Source of the DNA: Smittia aterrima
Taxonomy: Eukaryota > Arthropoda > Insecta > Diptera > Chironomidae
Direction of reading: 5' to 3'
DNA: 64,000 nucleotides
NCBI GenBank assembly: GCA_033063855.1
Contig: CP093829.1
Location: 2,242,243-2,306,242, forward strand
Shown here: piece by piece, positions 1 through 12,689 of the stretch
How positions within the stretch are numbered: position 1 is the stretch's first letter
Layout of the letters: the number at the start of each line of letters is the position of its first letter
Notes under the pieces: model-generated
Seen by the model: the letters and a program-made list of their open reading frames with translations, nothing else
Told to the model about the DNA's origin: nothing
Database searches by the model: none
Program-made: the position numbers and the translations under genes

Positions 1-256
1 AATTAATTAACATCAGCGTGTCTAAGATTAACAAGAAATTGATGAGCCGGGAAATTAATCATAACCACGAACAATAGCTTTAGCATACTCTCTCCCTCTC
101 TCGTCGATTGGATTGTTGATTAAGCAGTGGCCTGGAAATACGAAACTCAAACTGATACGAAACAACAAACACGACGACAGCTTTCAGTTTAGTCTCAATT
201 ACAGGATTTCAGTCTTCCAACTGAGTTGAAATCAAATCGACAATGTTGCTTTCACA
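1..256. repeat. Inverted flank repeat, left copy
   Basis: This stretch is homologous, in inverted orientation, to 21490-21749. Shared words include CAACTGAGTTGAAATCAAAT and AATTACAGGATTTCAG. Similarity is roughly 80-85% by eye and runs to base 1, so the repeat probably continues outside the window. It lies downstream of the left RasGEF1 gene, as its partner lies downstream of the right one. On the minus strand it holds a pyrimidine-rich acceptor followed by a short open frame (about 134 down to 60) that I cannot assign. Confidence 0.75.
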
Positions 257-3200
257 AACAATTGTTTACTCCACGTGAGACTCATCGTCTCCGTCGAAAT
301 GTTTTTCGACACTGTTTCGCACAAAAAAATGTTTCAACAACATTTACAAATGGGAAACTTTTATTTAGGATTAAAAGCAATTCAAAAAACAAACTACCAC
401 CTTGTTGTCTTCTCCCTTCAAAAAAGCTTTGCTGCACCACATGAAATATTGATTTTTCTTTTGAAATGAAAGTTTCACTCTTCAAGACTATCTCAGTTTT
501 GCTTATCGAACAGTTTCAACGTATCTAATCTCTGTGACTTGTATCAATTAAGCATATCGAAAGTAATTCAAGTTCAGGGTTTTTTAGATACCAAAGCGAT
601 GGAAAAGCTTTTCCTGTTCACTTTGTGGCAGCGAATTCGTTTTTTTTATTTAAAAAAAAAATTAAAATAATATAAACAAGTCAAAATTAATTTAAAAATA
701 TCATTAAGATGCTTCAGTTGTTAAATTGTGTAATCAACAGAATCGCCCGGATTCGAACCCAGACTCTTCCTCAGACATCATCGATACCAATAAACAAAAT
801 CATCACAAGCAACTTCACACTACAGCGGGAGGAACAGAGTAGAAACAAACTTGACAACCTTTGATAGTATTCTCCGCATATACGAATAACACGCAAAACG
901 AAAAGAAAAAAAATGACAGCGTAAGTTAACGAACCTACTGTAGTGTTTTTCATCCGCTACAGGGTCAGTTTAAAAAACATCAAATATAAAATTAAGAATA
1001 AAGAATATGATAAATTTTATATTAAATATACAAAATATAAATAAAAAATTTAAAATAATATATATAAAAAATTATGTTGATGTAATATATTATTGATTCA
1101 CAATATGCTTTATACATATTGGCTTATACTTTGCTCTTTTCATATGGTGATATTGTATCGATTGGCCAAACCTAAACCCTTGGGTTCCGAATCCACGCCG
1201 AGTTACTTTGCTTCAATATAGAGCGGCTCAATTTGAAAAAGATCGAGGTGATCAACAATGGAGTCCGATCATTCATGCAGGCAATCTCTTCCAGCAGTTT
1301 GTCGCTGACACGTACTTGGGTATATAATCAAACAACCTGGAATGGATTCGCCTTAAGCATGATAGGATTTGGAGTCATCATTATCTGCTGAATAATTACA
1401 AACGCCGACTAACAAGAGCAGCTGGCAAAGAAGCTCTTTCTTCAATTGGTTAACGACGGGATCTGTTTTGTTTCCAATTAAGAGCATCAAAATATATTGT
1501 TTTTAATTAGTTTTTTGATTTGATTTTTTAAGGTTTAAAAAGGTGTTTGTGGGGATTTTGGAACTTGAAAATAAAGATTGCACAATGAACTACAAATGGT
1601 CTTTGACGAACTGCAAATGGGAAAAACGCGCGATACCCGTTGGGAATTGCTGCAGGAACACCGCCATCAGAATTATCTTCGTCATTAGAAGACATCTTAA
1701 CATAAGGACTTTAAAAAATGTCTTCGTCAATCAGAGATTTCTAAAATGGCGCTTGTTAAACGAATTGCAAGTTTCCTTTTTTATTTTGACGAGAGCCATG
1801 ACGAGAGTCATTCTTGAATTGACTTTCTGGACTTTTAAACGAGGCTTTTTTTGTTGCCGGGTATTCCAGTTTGCAATCCTATCTTCGGCTTTCTTAAACA
1901 ATTCGAAATGAGATTCTTAGATCTTTTCCGGTTTCGACAGGGAATTCTCGTAAACTTCGCATCAGAGCATCAGATTAAAATGAATTTATAAAGTGAAAAA
2001 TGTTTACGTTCGACTTACAAACTTTAAGTCCTTTTGTCACGACGATTCGATTTCAAGTGATTTCTTTTCCTTAATGTTCCGCGAGTGTGTTTAAATATGT
2101 TCTTCGCGCGGGAGATTTAAATATTATATTTTGTTTCACTATAGGCTGTAAGCGACATTAGATTTCTTTTGACTTTCGCGATTTCTGCTGCGACCGAAAA
2201 TTTCCCTTCACTCTGTGTTAAAGTCGGTTGAACTGCTTAAAGCGGTCGAATATTGATTGAATAACTTTTTATCTACTTCCTGATTCGTTTCGCTGTGAAT
2301 TTCCTGGTAGAACACTTCCAATAGCGATTATCATTGGCTACAAAGTGAACATGCAACAAAAAAACATCGGAAGATTTAGTTCTGCTGCTTGAGCACGACA
2401 AAAGTTGTATGAAGCGTTGTATTGGAAAGCCTCAGCTCTTAAGTACGAATAGATTTAAATTTAAGTTATAAATTTTAAAAAAATATGTAATCAAAGTTAT
2501 CAAAAGATTTAGAAACTCATTTATGGTTCGAAAGCTTTTAAGCGCTGACCTTTTCAAAGTAATTTTAAACCCAATTTAATTGTAAGTCCCAACCGAATAT
2601 AGAAATTAATTAAAAGCATTGATTCTTCTTCGAATCGTTTCCCAACAAAATGGGGAGACTTTTAATTAATTAGATGAAAAAGCGTTTACAAGAAGAACAA
2701 AAAGAAGAGCGTGAAATTATTTTGGGATTATTCGGCTGTTAGCAAGAGCTTTCCTGCTTTATTGCCAATGAAAACTTCGTTCGTTGATGGGAATCAATTA
2801 TTTCCATAGACTTCCGCTCCAACTCCGCAAAAGACTAATGTAATCAACTTTTTTCCATTCAATTTATTTCAATTGTTGTCGTTGCGACTGTTCCCTAGCA
2901 GAATCATATCAATGAGTTGTGATAAGACTTCGTAATTCTTTTATTGCGGGAGGGAAAAAAGAAGATATGATTGGCTGAAGGGACAATTGGGTCAGTTATG
3001 ACATTTTCCTCCCTTAAAGATGCTTCATGTTCGCTCAAAACTCTTAACGGAACTATCATCATCGAAGGAAATGTTTTCGCTTAAGAGATACTCATGTATC
3101 CACTCATTGTTAGTCAGAACACGTCGAGTACGCAAACAGATACGATAGCAATTGAAAGATATCTATTTGTTGAGCATCGTATGCGGCGGTTGCCCCTCTT

Positions 3201-3727
3201 GTCGCAATTTAGAGAGAAAGGAATTTTATTAAAAGAAACCGAAAGGAATTTTTAAGGTGAAGAGCTCTCAACTGAAAATGGAATTTGAACAAGATGGCAT
3301 TTTTGGGAGAAATTGTCGACTTTTATCTAAGAAGATACTTTTATACTTGGAAGATAAAATCTTTGACTAATTTAGGCTCCAGAGAGCATCTAAAGGATTT
3401 AAAAAGTTGAGTACATCAGGAACGATCTCCGCTGAAAGAAAATAATAAAATGAGATAAAAATTTCCTTGAAAATAAAATGATAAAAAATAACGATTCATC
3501 GAAATCAGTCTGTGACCTGGAAAATGATTTGCATTTTAATGGTTGTTCAAAGCTTTTCAGTTTACGACTTGTCGCTCCTTATACTTTAATTTATTTAATT
3601 GAATTTTATTTACAGCTTTCTACACTGCAATCTTTGCAGTATGAAGACGTAAAAATGTTTCACTCAGTCTCCGTTTTCACATTGAAATGAAAATGTTTTT
3701 GAATAAATTTTAATGGTGCATGGGAAG
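257..3727. other. Non-coding, TE-bearing spacer
   Basis: Apart from the Helitron fragment at 1181-1453 I see no supported gene here. The stretch 630-1130 is very AT-rich and of low complexity. The matching interval beside the right RasGEF1 copy (20396-21489) is only about 1.1 kb, so roughly 2.4 kb was gained here or lost there. Open frames such as 1543-1911 have no recognisable composition or motif. Confidence 0.5.
1181..1453 (+). pseudogene. Helitron rep/helicase fragment (decayed)
   Basis: The plus-strand frame reads RVTLLQYRAAQFEKDRG, then a segment containing GNLFQQFVADTYLG, an in-frame stop (TAA at 1325-1327), then NNLEWIRLKHDRIW and a second stop at 1451. This matches the Helitron-like N-terminal domain of Rep/helicase transposases: an RVTxxxYxAxQ start, a G-x-L-x-Q-Q-[YF] core with VDxY, and a following N-x-LxxIR block. 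Only about 90 codons remain. No Rep HUH motif, helicase domain or Helitron ends were found nearby, so it is a dead fragment. It lies in the extra sequence that separates the left RasGEF1 copy from its shared flank. Confidence 0.75.
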
Positions 3728-3733
3728 TTTATT
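3728..3733 (-). terminator. Poly(A) signal, left RasGEF1 copy
   Basis: AATAAA on the minus strand, about 35 bases past the stop codon at 3768. The right copy uses an unrelated 3' region with its signal 120 bases past the stop, because sequence identity ends at the stop codon. Confidence 0.5.
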
Positions 3734-3763
3734 TGATGCAGCTAGGAATCTTCCTGAAAACCT

Positions 3764-6700
3764 TCTATCAGGGAACGTCATAATAGGACTCGATTTTTGA
3801 TGCTTCCTTCTCGAATGCGGCGAACAATTCTGCATTGACACGACACGAAATAAATTATTGTGAATTCAATGAATGGTCGATGAGCTTTCATTTACCGTTC
3901 TCGTCTCGCAACTGACACGTCAGAATATGATTAACAAGATAATCGAAATCTCCCTTGTTCTCGGACGACGCAATCGCAACGTTTGACATGTGGATAGTGA
4001 ATGCTGACACAATAGCGGCTAATTCATTGAAAGCACAGAAATTTATTGACCCGTTCGGTAATCTGTTGGTCCATCGATTGGAGATGAGAAATTGTGAGTA
4101 AATTTACATGAAAATTCGAGCCAATTAATCAACTTGATCTCACCGAGTGCTGCAGTCTTCACGTGCTTTCAAAGCCAATTTTACAATGTCAACGAATACC
4201 GGCAAAACGACCCATTCCATCTTTGGTCTGTGTTGCAGAGCTTTTGTGATTGATGGCTCAAAAGTCCTTTCGACAAATGAATGAGGCGTAACGATCTGAA
4301 CTTGCTTCTGGGTCTTGGTGTTGATTTGAATGCCATTACTTGATGACTCGGTCTGCTTACTCCACAAGTTTAGATTCTGAGAGTTTTCCATGTGCTTCAA
4401 TAAGCAATCGAGCTGCTGTTGGTTTGACAACGACATGAATCGTTTCCACTGCGAAAAAGAGCGAAAAAAACTTTTTGTAATTGAATGAAAATTAATTTTC
4501 CCTTCGCGTTCCTTCTAAAACCGTCACCATTGAGCGCACAAAGTTAAGGCAGCAACTCTGACCGTAATCATATTTCAAAGCAGAGATTCGAATAATTTTT
4601 TTGATTTTCGTGAAGATTCTTTAAATTCTATAAAATTTTATGAGAAATGATAACAAAATGTGGAACTTTCCTCTCGGGTCGTTGCAAATTATTCACCGTA
4701 ATTGCTTTTATTTTAGGACAATTAATTGTCTAATTGCCTTCGGAATATCGAGGAAAATTCGATTCGGGAAATTTGAAATTTGATTAAAATGTAATCAAGT
4801 TTTGTTCTATTTCATTTCCTCGAGGGAATTCCTGAGAAACATCTGACAAGGACGAAACAATAATTCAACGAATTCTAATCACCTTGGGAAGCAAACTCGC
4901 TTTTCTATCGAAATATGGAAAAACATTTTACCTTTCAACGATTTATGTTCTCGATTTGCTCAAGGCACTTTCTTCGTAAACATTTTCTCAACTCAGCTCG
5001 TATTAACAACTTTGACAAAGCAAACAAATTAAAGAATCATCATCGATGAATAACACTTCGAGAGTTTCCCGCTACCAAACCGAGCAATAAACAAACCGAG
5101 ACGGACAAATAAATCGAAGAAATATTTATGTTCGTGATTCATTGAAAGAATAAATCAATGCTGCGATATCTCGATGAAAATTTCTTTTATTTGTGAAGAA
5201 AATGTTGATTTTTCGTTCGGCGCGAAAATGTTTTGTCAAAACAATTTGAAAAGAAATGAGTGATAACGAAATTGAATTTTTAATAAAATTTACTTGTCCC
5301 ATTGTTAACTCAACAGGCTGCAAATCATAATTGAGCTTTCGTGACTCGATATTTTATTTATTTCTGAACTAAAATCCTTTCACTTGTGATCTTTGAATTT
5401 CCACGAATAAACTGAATGAACATCTTTCTCAATTTGCTCGTGCATGATTCCGATCAAACCAAACCAAAAAAGTTTGTCTTTCCCAAAGCTTCGGAAGCTT
5501 TTTCGAGGAAAAAAATATTGAACAGAAAGAAAATTGGGTCGAACACAAAGTGAAAATTTATTTTCCCTTCGTATCTAGCTGGGGAAACTCTTTTAATGAA
5601 AATCAAACAAAAATGAAAATGTTTGTGAACGGAATCGAAGCTTTTATCTTACCACAGCTTGCAGTCGACAAATCGGCTCGAGAATCGACGTCGCAGAATT
5701 ATAATTTCCCACCAACAAGCAATGCTGAGCCACGCTGCTCCATAACTCAATTTTCGCGGCTCGATCGCATTGGCTTGAGCACTGAGTCGAGTTGTTTTTG
5801 AGATGAGAGAAGAAGAGATTAGATTATTGGTGGCAGTAGTGTGAGACAATCGCTTTATGGTCGAAAGTAATTTCACCTGCAGAATTTCATTGGCCACCAG
5901 CACTCGAAGTTTGTTGGACCATTCAAAATAGTTTTCCAGGTTGCAAGTCTTCTTCTTCATCTCTGTCAACGGTGGAAATGTTGTTGAAGCAGCAGGAACG
6001 TCATAATTCGATTGCTCTTTTATTAAATTCTGACTGCATTGAACAAACTCTTCGGGTCCAATGTGTTTGGCAAACTTCTTTTCAACGTGACAAAGCATTT
6101 GTGCGAGCTTCGATGAGCTTGGCCATTCGATTATTTGCTGTTATCAAAATAATTTCAGTTCATTCACAAGTAAATTGAATTCTCTTCTTACCTCGTCGTC
6201 TAACGACTTCTTGTACGACTTCATTTCTTCCTCGTGTTGACTCAATTCAGTCAGTTTGATTAGCAAGGCACTCAACATCTCCGACATTTTATCCCCTAAA
6301 TCTGTGTTCGCGTCACAACGAGAGACGATATGTTTGACAAGCGACATGATTTCCTCGCCTCGAAAATCATAAGGAAACCGCTGCAAAGTGAGATGTGCCG
6401 GAAAATAAAAGTTTTCACAACTCATCGAATAGAAAAATGAGAAAAGTTTTCTCTTTTCCTTTCTTTTTCATCCTCACCTTCGTCCATTCCTTCATGAGCA
6501 CCACGAGTCGCTCCAGTGATTCATCATTTTCAGGCACAGATTCAATAAGTTTTCCTAACAGATCGTGCGGTTGAATGAAAATTCTGCTCGAAAGCAAAAA
6601 TGAAAACACGAAATTCTGCAAAACAAGATAAATGGAAAAATATTGATCTTCATGTTTGTTTTTCCAAGGCAAATTTAAAATCGCTTAATCACGCGATACG

Positions 6701-6840
6701 GTTCGAGAGTCTGACCTCAAGAGCAAAGTCAATTGGGTTCGAAGTGATAACTTACTTGGTCGATTTCGAATCCACTCCGGGGAATCAGCAAACTTATGAG
6801 AGTTTCTATCGGAGCGTTCAACTATGAATCGGAAAGAGCG
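3764..6840 (-). repeat. Left arm of 3.08-kb near-identical inverted repeat
   Basis: This arm pairs base for base with 17323-20399 in inverted orientation. The sum of matching coordinates is 24163 everywhere, so there is no insertion or deletion. I found about ten substitutions, for example at 4741, around 5210-5218, around 5375, at 5504-5505 and at 6720. All lie in introns. The arm contains exons 2-10 of RasGEF1 and stops within a few bases of the stop codon and within about 20 bases of the exon 2 acceptor. The arms are separated by 10.5 kb. Confidence 0.95.
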
Positions 6841-9118
6841 AACGTTAAGTGGAAAGTACAAAATTGAAAAATCTTCTCACAATTGTTCCATGGAAATCGG
6901 CTTCAATTTGATTGCAATTCGTGGCAACAGCTGAATCATCAAAAATCAAGCATTTGGTTGTCTGTCAGAAGAGAAGAGCATACGTGACTGAATTACCAGA
7001 ACGAATTGAACAATCGCAGGTACAGATTAAGTTTGGGGCGAAAAAAACTTCTCAATATGTTTCGATCGAACGAACGTAAGCAGATTAAATTAAATCCTTC
7101 TGCTCAAAGTTTCACGTCAAGTGCACAAAAGGCTCCAATTGTGTAAAAAATTTACTTCGAAACATTTTGCGAAATGCACTTTGTCTCAATTAAAATTTTC
7201 TCGCTTCGAAAAGTTATAAGCGTAAATATTTAATGGGACTCGTAATTAGTTTTCCATGACAAACAAGTTTGATGAAGTTTGTTGGATGTTTTTTCGAAAG
7301 TCATTCCATTAACAAAACGAGACTTGTAACGAGATTTGCACTCGTTCGAGCTTAGCAAACAAAGCTGACGCGATTAATTTTCTTCTCATTTCGTATCAAG
7401 ATTATGCCGCCCGACAAATATTTAGTTATTCTTAAAAACGAGGTCGTGAGGAATGAATGTGAGTGCTGCGACAGAGGAGAATCATCATAAAAGCTCTAAT
7501 AAAATATTTAAGAGCCTCGGAAGCATATTTTCTTTGCACAGGAAAACAAAAGTTGGCAGATTCTCATCAACTGTGTTGATTTATTTTCGAACAAAAACTT
7601 TTGCGATGAAATATTAAACTGGAAAACTTTTAGTTTGTTTTCGTCTTTTTAATAAAAAATTTATCCGATGCATTTGCATGGCTTGAAACTTTAAGCTTTG
7701 AACTATGTGAGCTTCATTATTTATTGCTTGTTAGACATTCTATTCCAGCGAAATCATAAATTGCAATTTTGTTGAAACAAAGATTTGTTGTCAGTAAAGA
7801 CAAAAGGAATCTGTCTCTCGGATAAGTAGAAAACAAATTGTGATGGAAGTGATTATTTTGTCGAGAGAATAAAGAGATTGTTCACAAACTACGTTGTTAA
7901 TCTCAAAACTCTTCTAAACGTCTTCCCGTTTGTGTCTACGCAATTTACAAACAGCCTCTTATCACAAAAAAAAATTTATTCACACGCATGAAGTAAGCCA
8001 GTGACTTATTTGAAATAAATCATGTAACTAAGGCTAACATAATCAGAAAGTGTCAAGAGCCGAAGTTGTTAAATAAATTTTAGTGATTTATTTCCCACAT
8101 TTACCTCACCCGTTGTCGTCCCATGCTCACAATCAACTTCTGGGACTTGATGGAAAGTTCTTGTGATGGTGTTGCTTTTTAAGAAACCCATTGTGGTCAA
8201 TTGCTGGAATGATGAGCAAGGTTGGAACCAAAAAGAAACTTTATGTGCACTGCGTGAGCTCGGTCATAAATCCAACTTTATTAAAATGTCGGATCGAAGG
8301 AAGGGATGTTGGAGATATCGTTTTATGACTTTGGCAATAAAGCGGACCAAGATAAAAGTTCTGTTGGGCAATTCAAAACCCATTCGAACGACGAAGGAAG
8401 AGAATTCGAAGCATCCAAATTGAAACAGTCGGAAATCTTAGAAAATCCTACAAAGAAAGAATTTTCCAGCGTTTTGTTTGAGATTTATTTAAATCTTGAT
8501 TGAAAACGACTTAACGTTTCTCTCGTTTACGGATTTTTCAATTTAAGAAATCCCGAAAACAACATAGCTCTGCATAAAACAAGATTTCACAAAGAGAAAG
8601 GAACTGAAAACCTTTTTTACTGCCGCAATATTTCGTTAATCGCAATAAATTTCCTCGAATTATTTTTAACATTCTTTTCTTCTTTTTTTTTGTGAACATT
8701 TGCTCACTTCATATGAGATATGGTTTGCCTCTGAGTGAGCTTATTTATGCCATAGCTGCCAAGAAAGAAACCCTCATCATCATCTTCTTTCGTTTTTGGT
8801 GTTCAGCATGTGGAGAGCTTAGAACAAAGAATTTCATAAAAAATTCTTTCCAAACGATAAAACTAAAGCTTGGCGAACAAAACATTTACATCCTGGCGGA
8901 TTGAATATGTTTACTTGCTTCGAGAATGATTTAAACTTTGTCTTGAATTTATTTCATCCTTCACTGACCTCTTTGTTCCTCAAACGAGATTCATCTTCCT
9001 CATGGGAATTAACTTCTTGCTCGTCCGTTGTAGAATGTCTTTGCCTTCTTCGTTGACTTATGCAACGAGACTTGCAAGCAACAAATGATAATTTGCTAGC
9101 AACATAATAGACAGCCAT
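3768..9118 (-). CDS. RasGEF1-family guanine nucleotide exchange factor, copy 1
   Basis: Predicted Ras/Rap exchange factor of the RasGEF domain-containing family 1 (RASGEF1A/B/C in vertebrates, reported to act on Rap2-type GTPases). Exons on the minus strand: 8969-9118, 6756-6821, 6478-6615, 6192-6380, 5877-6137, 5653-5781, 5294-5317, 4144-4448, 3896-4062, 3768-3829, giving 496 residues. Family signatures in order: FSFLLSSRIFIQPHDLL in the N-terminal exchanger motif, FPYDFRGEEIM, a CDC25-domain start with HIGPEEFVQC, LENYFEWSNKLRVLVANEI, ELWSSVAQHCLLVGNYNS, and the late LPNGSINF block. Exon 1 is the weakest part: it encodes MAVYYVASKLSFVAC and a basic stretch, is in phase 0 with exon 2, has a GTCAGT donor, and its frame is kept in both copies. 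Intron 1 is 2.1 kb here but 0.4 kb in copy 2. No frameshift or stop is seen. Exons 2-10 encode a protein identical to copy 2. Confidence 0.85.
6841..8968. other. Intron 1 of RasGEF1 copy 1, no other gene seen
   Basis: AT-rich sequence between the tentative first exon and exon 2. The 20-30 bases next to exon 2 resemble copy 2 but with small deletions. Farther out I found no clear similarity to the much shorter copy 2 intron. Open frames here (such as 8163-8423) match no motif I know. Confidence 0.45.
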
Positions 9119-9177
9119 TAATAGTAAAAGCCATTCGGATGCCAAGATTCACTTTTTCATTTTTATTAAAACTTTTT
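9090..9177 (-). repeat. First-exon identity patch, left copy
   Basis: This patch covers the short leader and the first 14-15 codons of the tentative exon 1. It matches 16713-16800 inverted with only one or two differences, and 76 consecutive bases are identical. Identity then breaks abruptly inside the exon: the following codons differ at many positions but keep frame. Confidence 0.85.
9149..9160 (-). other. Upstream mini-ORF before RasGEF1 copy 1 start
   Basis: ATG AAA AAG TGA, 30 bases before the proposed start codon and present identically before copy 2. It could damp translation of the main frame, but only if exon 1 is correctly placed. Confidence 0.35.
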
Positions 9178-11540
9178 TTTTCTTCTGTTTCGAAAAATCT
9201 GTTCTCAATTAAATTAATTCCACACGAACGTCCATGCCGAGCTTGGCTCTATTCCAACATATTTAATTAATTTCTCCAAGTGTTCCACACTTTGTTAAAA
9301 TATTCATCTCAGTTCTTCATTTTAACAGAGGATCATTCAATTACAGGTCAAAAGGAAACTTCTCAACCACATCAATTCATCATTTCGCCACTCGGAGAAG
9401 TGGAAATTTTTGCAATTAATTAATTAAAGAAGTTTATGCTCATGTGGCTGCTGAAACCAAATTTACAAGGCTGCTCATGTCCTAACTCGAGAAAATCTCT
9501 TAATTTGAATTGATGCCGAAGTGTTTGTGGCTTCGAGCCAAAACAGAAAAATTAAAACAGGTCCACTTGAGCTTTTAAAGAATTCACTTTCGATTTTGAT
9601 TTTTCACCCTTAAGAGACTTTTGACGTAGTCCTTGAGTCATCAAAAGCCTAAAATTGTTAATGTAATTAATCTCAAAGACAAATTAGATTTCGGAGTTAT
9701 CAATCAACATTTTCGTTGTTTGAACAATTAAATTATCCTCAGCCGCGAACGGTTACGTTATCAAGAGCGAACGATTCTCGTTTAACTGAAGGAATTGTTA
9801 TCGATGTTAAGGAACATTGAAGCATTGCAGTGAGCAATTTCAGTCTCACAAATCAACTGCGCAAACTCAACACTGTCTCCTCTGTCGAGATATTTCTCAA
9901 AACCGCTTTAAAGAACTTTAAGCACTGCAAACTGAAAGGAGACTCGCTGAAGATTTTCCCTCGCGGCCCAAGCAAACATTCAACATTATTCTTTAACATT
10001 ATCGTTGTCTTTCTTCGTTGAACGCTTTTCCCATTTCTTACGAGAAACTTTCTCTCAATAGGACACAATTTAACACAAGCCATTTATTTTAAAAGCTCTG
10101 TTGCTGGACGACCTGACCACGTCGAAAAAGTAATTTTCAATAAATAAATCGAACACTGCTGTCATAGCGAAATTCATCACACGACAGCGCTCCAAACCGA
10201 TTTGGCAAACATTGACTTAAATGAATTTTTCCGCTCCGATGAATAATATTTTCATCCCAAAAAAAATCCATTTCGTTAGTGACACTTTTATTGCTGACGA
10301 CAATCAATTTAAACTGAGTTGAGGAATAATTTTTGAGTTTCAGAAAAAAATAAAGTTTTTGTAATGGAAAATTTATGAAATAAAATGTTCGATCTCGATT
10401 TAAAACATTCCCCGAGGGTTAAATAAATACTTTGCAAGTTAGCGCGTTTTCCGCTATCCTACGCTTTCCGCAAATTCGATTTTTCTGAAGAATTATAAAA
10501 GGAAAAATATTTTCTGATTGAGTTCTCGGAAAGTTCTTTTTAAATAATTTATAGTTTGATATTGGAAGCGCTTCGGCTTCGAGTTTTCATTTTGAAATCA
10601 ATTTAAAGTTTTTTCTCCTTTTTCACTCTTAACTCTTCGTTCACGGAAAACTCTTCCTCTCAATGCAAACTCAATTCAAACTTTTAATCTAGTAAAAAAA
10701 ATGTTTTCCTCTTCAGAGTTCTCGTTACAATTTTGTCTGTAAGAAGGAAGATGAGCAGTTGATACGAGACTTACGTCATTTAAAGTTTCTCAGATGCTTC
10801 GCTTCATTGCTTCACAAGAATTCGTCACAAGGATTTCAAAGGCAAAAAAATTCTTTTGTTGCATCCCAAAAAAAAACTCATCAACATTTTTTGATGGCTC
10901 ACGTTTTACGATGTTTTTTTGTGATAAAGTTTTTAGCTTGCGTCATGCTGTTACTTTCAGTTCCAACTTCGTTCTCTCGAACTCTTACTTGCGCATTTAA
11001 TCATACATGAGAGATTTGTCAGCTGAAATGAGAAGTTTCTCCTTTCGACTTCCTTTTAGTTCTCAACAAATTTAACTTTTCATAATTTTGGAATTTGAGT
11101 TTGTATCAAACTATGTAATTTAAATTGTAATCCGTCAATCAAAAAGTTAAATGAATCCAAACTTTTCATGATCCTCCTCGAAGCGAAGTTTCTCAAATAA
11201 ATGTTCGAAGGCAAACAGAATTCGAGTAATCGGTTGGCTTATGCCTCAACGAAAGGAGAGAACATGTCGCAGATGTTTCTGAAAACTTTTCTGTGTGCAG
11301 CAACATGCTTAGCAAGTTGTGAGAATATCCTGGCAAATGATTCAGCAATTTGCATCACAAGTAAACATCATGTCGTCTTAATTGTTTATTTATGCTTCTC
11401 GAGTTGTGAGTCTTGGAAAGTCATTAAGCAAATAACTCTCTTTCTATCTCTGTCACTGCACAAACTCGGCGAAGCAAAAAAAAAGATTTCGAGACGAGAA
11501 TAAGAGATTTGTGTCAGTTTGAGTCAGGAGAAATCTTTTA
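9178..11540. other. AT-rich intergenic region, nothing recognised
   Basis: I read all frames and found only short open frames without motifs, and no RNA gene. It presumably holds the 5' regulatory region of RasGEF1 copy 1, but no specific element can be pointed to. Confidence 0.4.
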
Positions 11541-11885
11541 AATACAAAGTTGCATGCACTGCGGTTTATTGATTAATGAGAAAGTAGATGACGAATTAGC
11601 TGTTGAAGAAAGTGATATCATTTCGTAGTTCACCACAATTCGTTTTGTTTATTTGTATTCAAAACTGAAATGAGTCCTTTCATCAAAAAGTGTTCGTCCA
11701 TGCGTGACGCTTGATTAATGACAGCAACGTTTCACTTTATCTCAAGAATGTTTTTCTCGTCTGAATTTATTTAAGATAGCAGGCAGACGCATGTGTACTT
11801 ACAAGTCTCGAGCTTATCGTAAAGCTGAGTGGAATATTTTATTGCGAAGCAAATGAGCTAGGAAAAAGCATTTCTCATAAGCTTT
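11541..11885. repeat. Inverted repeat pair A, left member
   Basis: This member pairs inverted with 21986-22373. The stretch 11620-11885 is about 98-99% identical. The part from 11541 to 11620 is shorter and more diverged than its partner. There is no open frame of note and no terminal inverted repeats were recognised. It lies upstream of RasGEF1 copy 1, while its partner lies downstream of copy 2. Confidence 0.9.
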
Positions 11886-12689
11886 GATCTTTTTTTTCAC
11901 GGTGTTGAGATCCCATGATGTCCGATGAATTAAAAGTTACTATCAATCCAAAGAATGTGTTTTCGTCTGAAGCGTCAAAATCTGAAGCTTTAGGGTTAAA
12001 AAACCTTTTTCTTTCTTATCAAAGGTTTCATTTTATTTCGTAGAACAAATCTTGCTGAATTCATTTTCCGAGAAAGCTTTTCGACAAGTCGCTTGGAAAC
12101 AACGAATAAAGCTTACATAACAAAGGAAGCTTCGTTTGAAACCTCTTTGTTGTTTGAATGACAGCGTGATTAATCATTTTGTTGAAAATAAATTGAATTT
12201 CGCAAGCAATTTCGAAAAGAGAAAGTTTTGAATTAATTTTTGTTGTCATTTCTCTCATTTTCCGCAATTTCGTTAAAAGTTTCCCGAGTACAATTTAATT
12301 ATTGCATAAAGAGCTCTTCATACGTGAAATTAATTTGTCGACGACGACAAACGAGATGGATTATTTTTCGTTTGGAAGTATCAATGAGAATAAAATATTC
12401 GCTCCACCTGCAACATTCAATTATTCACGAACATGTGCTGGATCATCTTTTGGAGCTGACTGAGAACTTTTGTCGTATGCAAATTAAAGGAAAATCAATT
12501 TTCTGCAACGTTCCGATCTGGATTTTCACTTGAAGCTCAATAGAAAAAACTTTTCCGAAAAAGAAAAAGAAATTTACTCGACGAAGACTTTTTTGTTCGG
12601 TAGAGAATATTTCAGAATTAAGAATCACCAGACATTTGAAATCGAAACTTTAAGTAGAAGTTTAACTTTTGAGAGTAATACTAAACGCT
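11886..12689. other. Spacer, nothing recognised
   Basis: AT-rich sequence between repeat members A and B. The spacer between the partner members on the right (22374-25432) is about 3 kb, so the two pairs do not share one duplicated block of constant length. Confidence 0.4.

Noticed and set aside
735..800. Minus-strand tRNA-like B box (GGGTTCGAATCC)
   Set aside because: The T-arm has a mismatch and no matching acceptor 5' half, D-arm or A box lies at a suitable distance, so neither a tRNA nor a tRNA-derived SINE can be supported.
1180..1200. Second B-box-like word (GGGTTCCGAATCC)
   Set aside because: It falls at the start of the Helitron coding remnant and is explained by it.
1543..1911. 122-codon open frame
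   Set aside because: No motif, unusual composition, no splice context. Likely chance, as is the short minus-strand frame across it.
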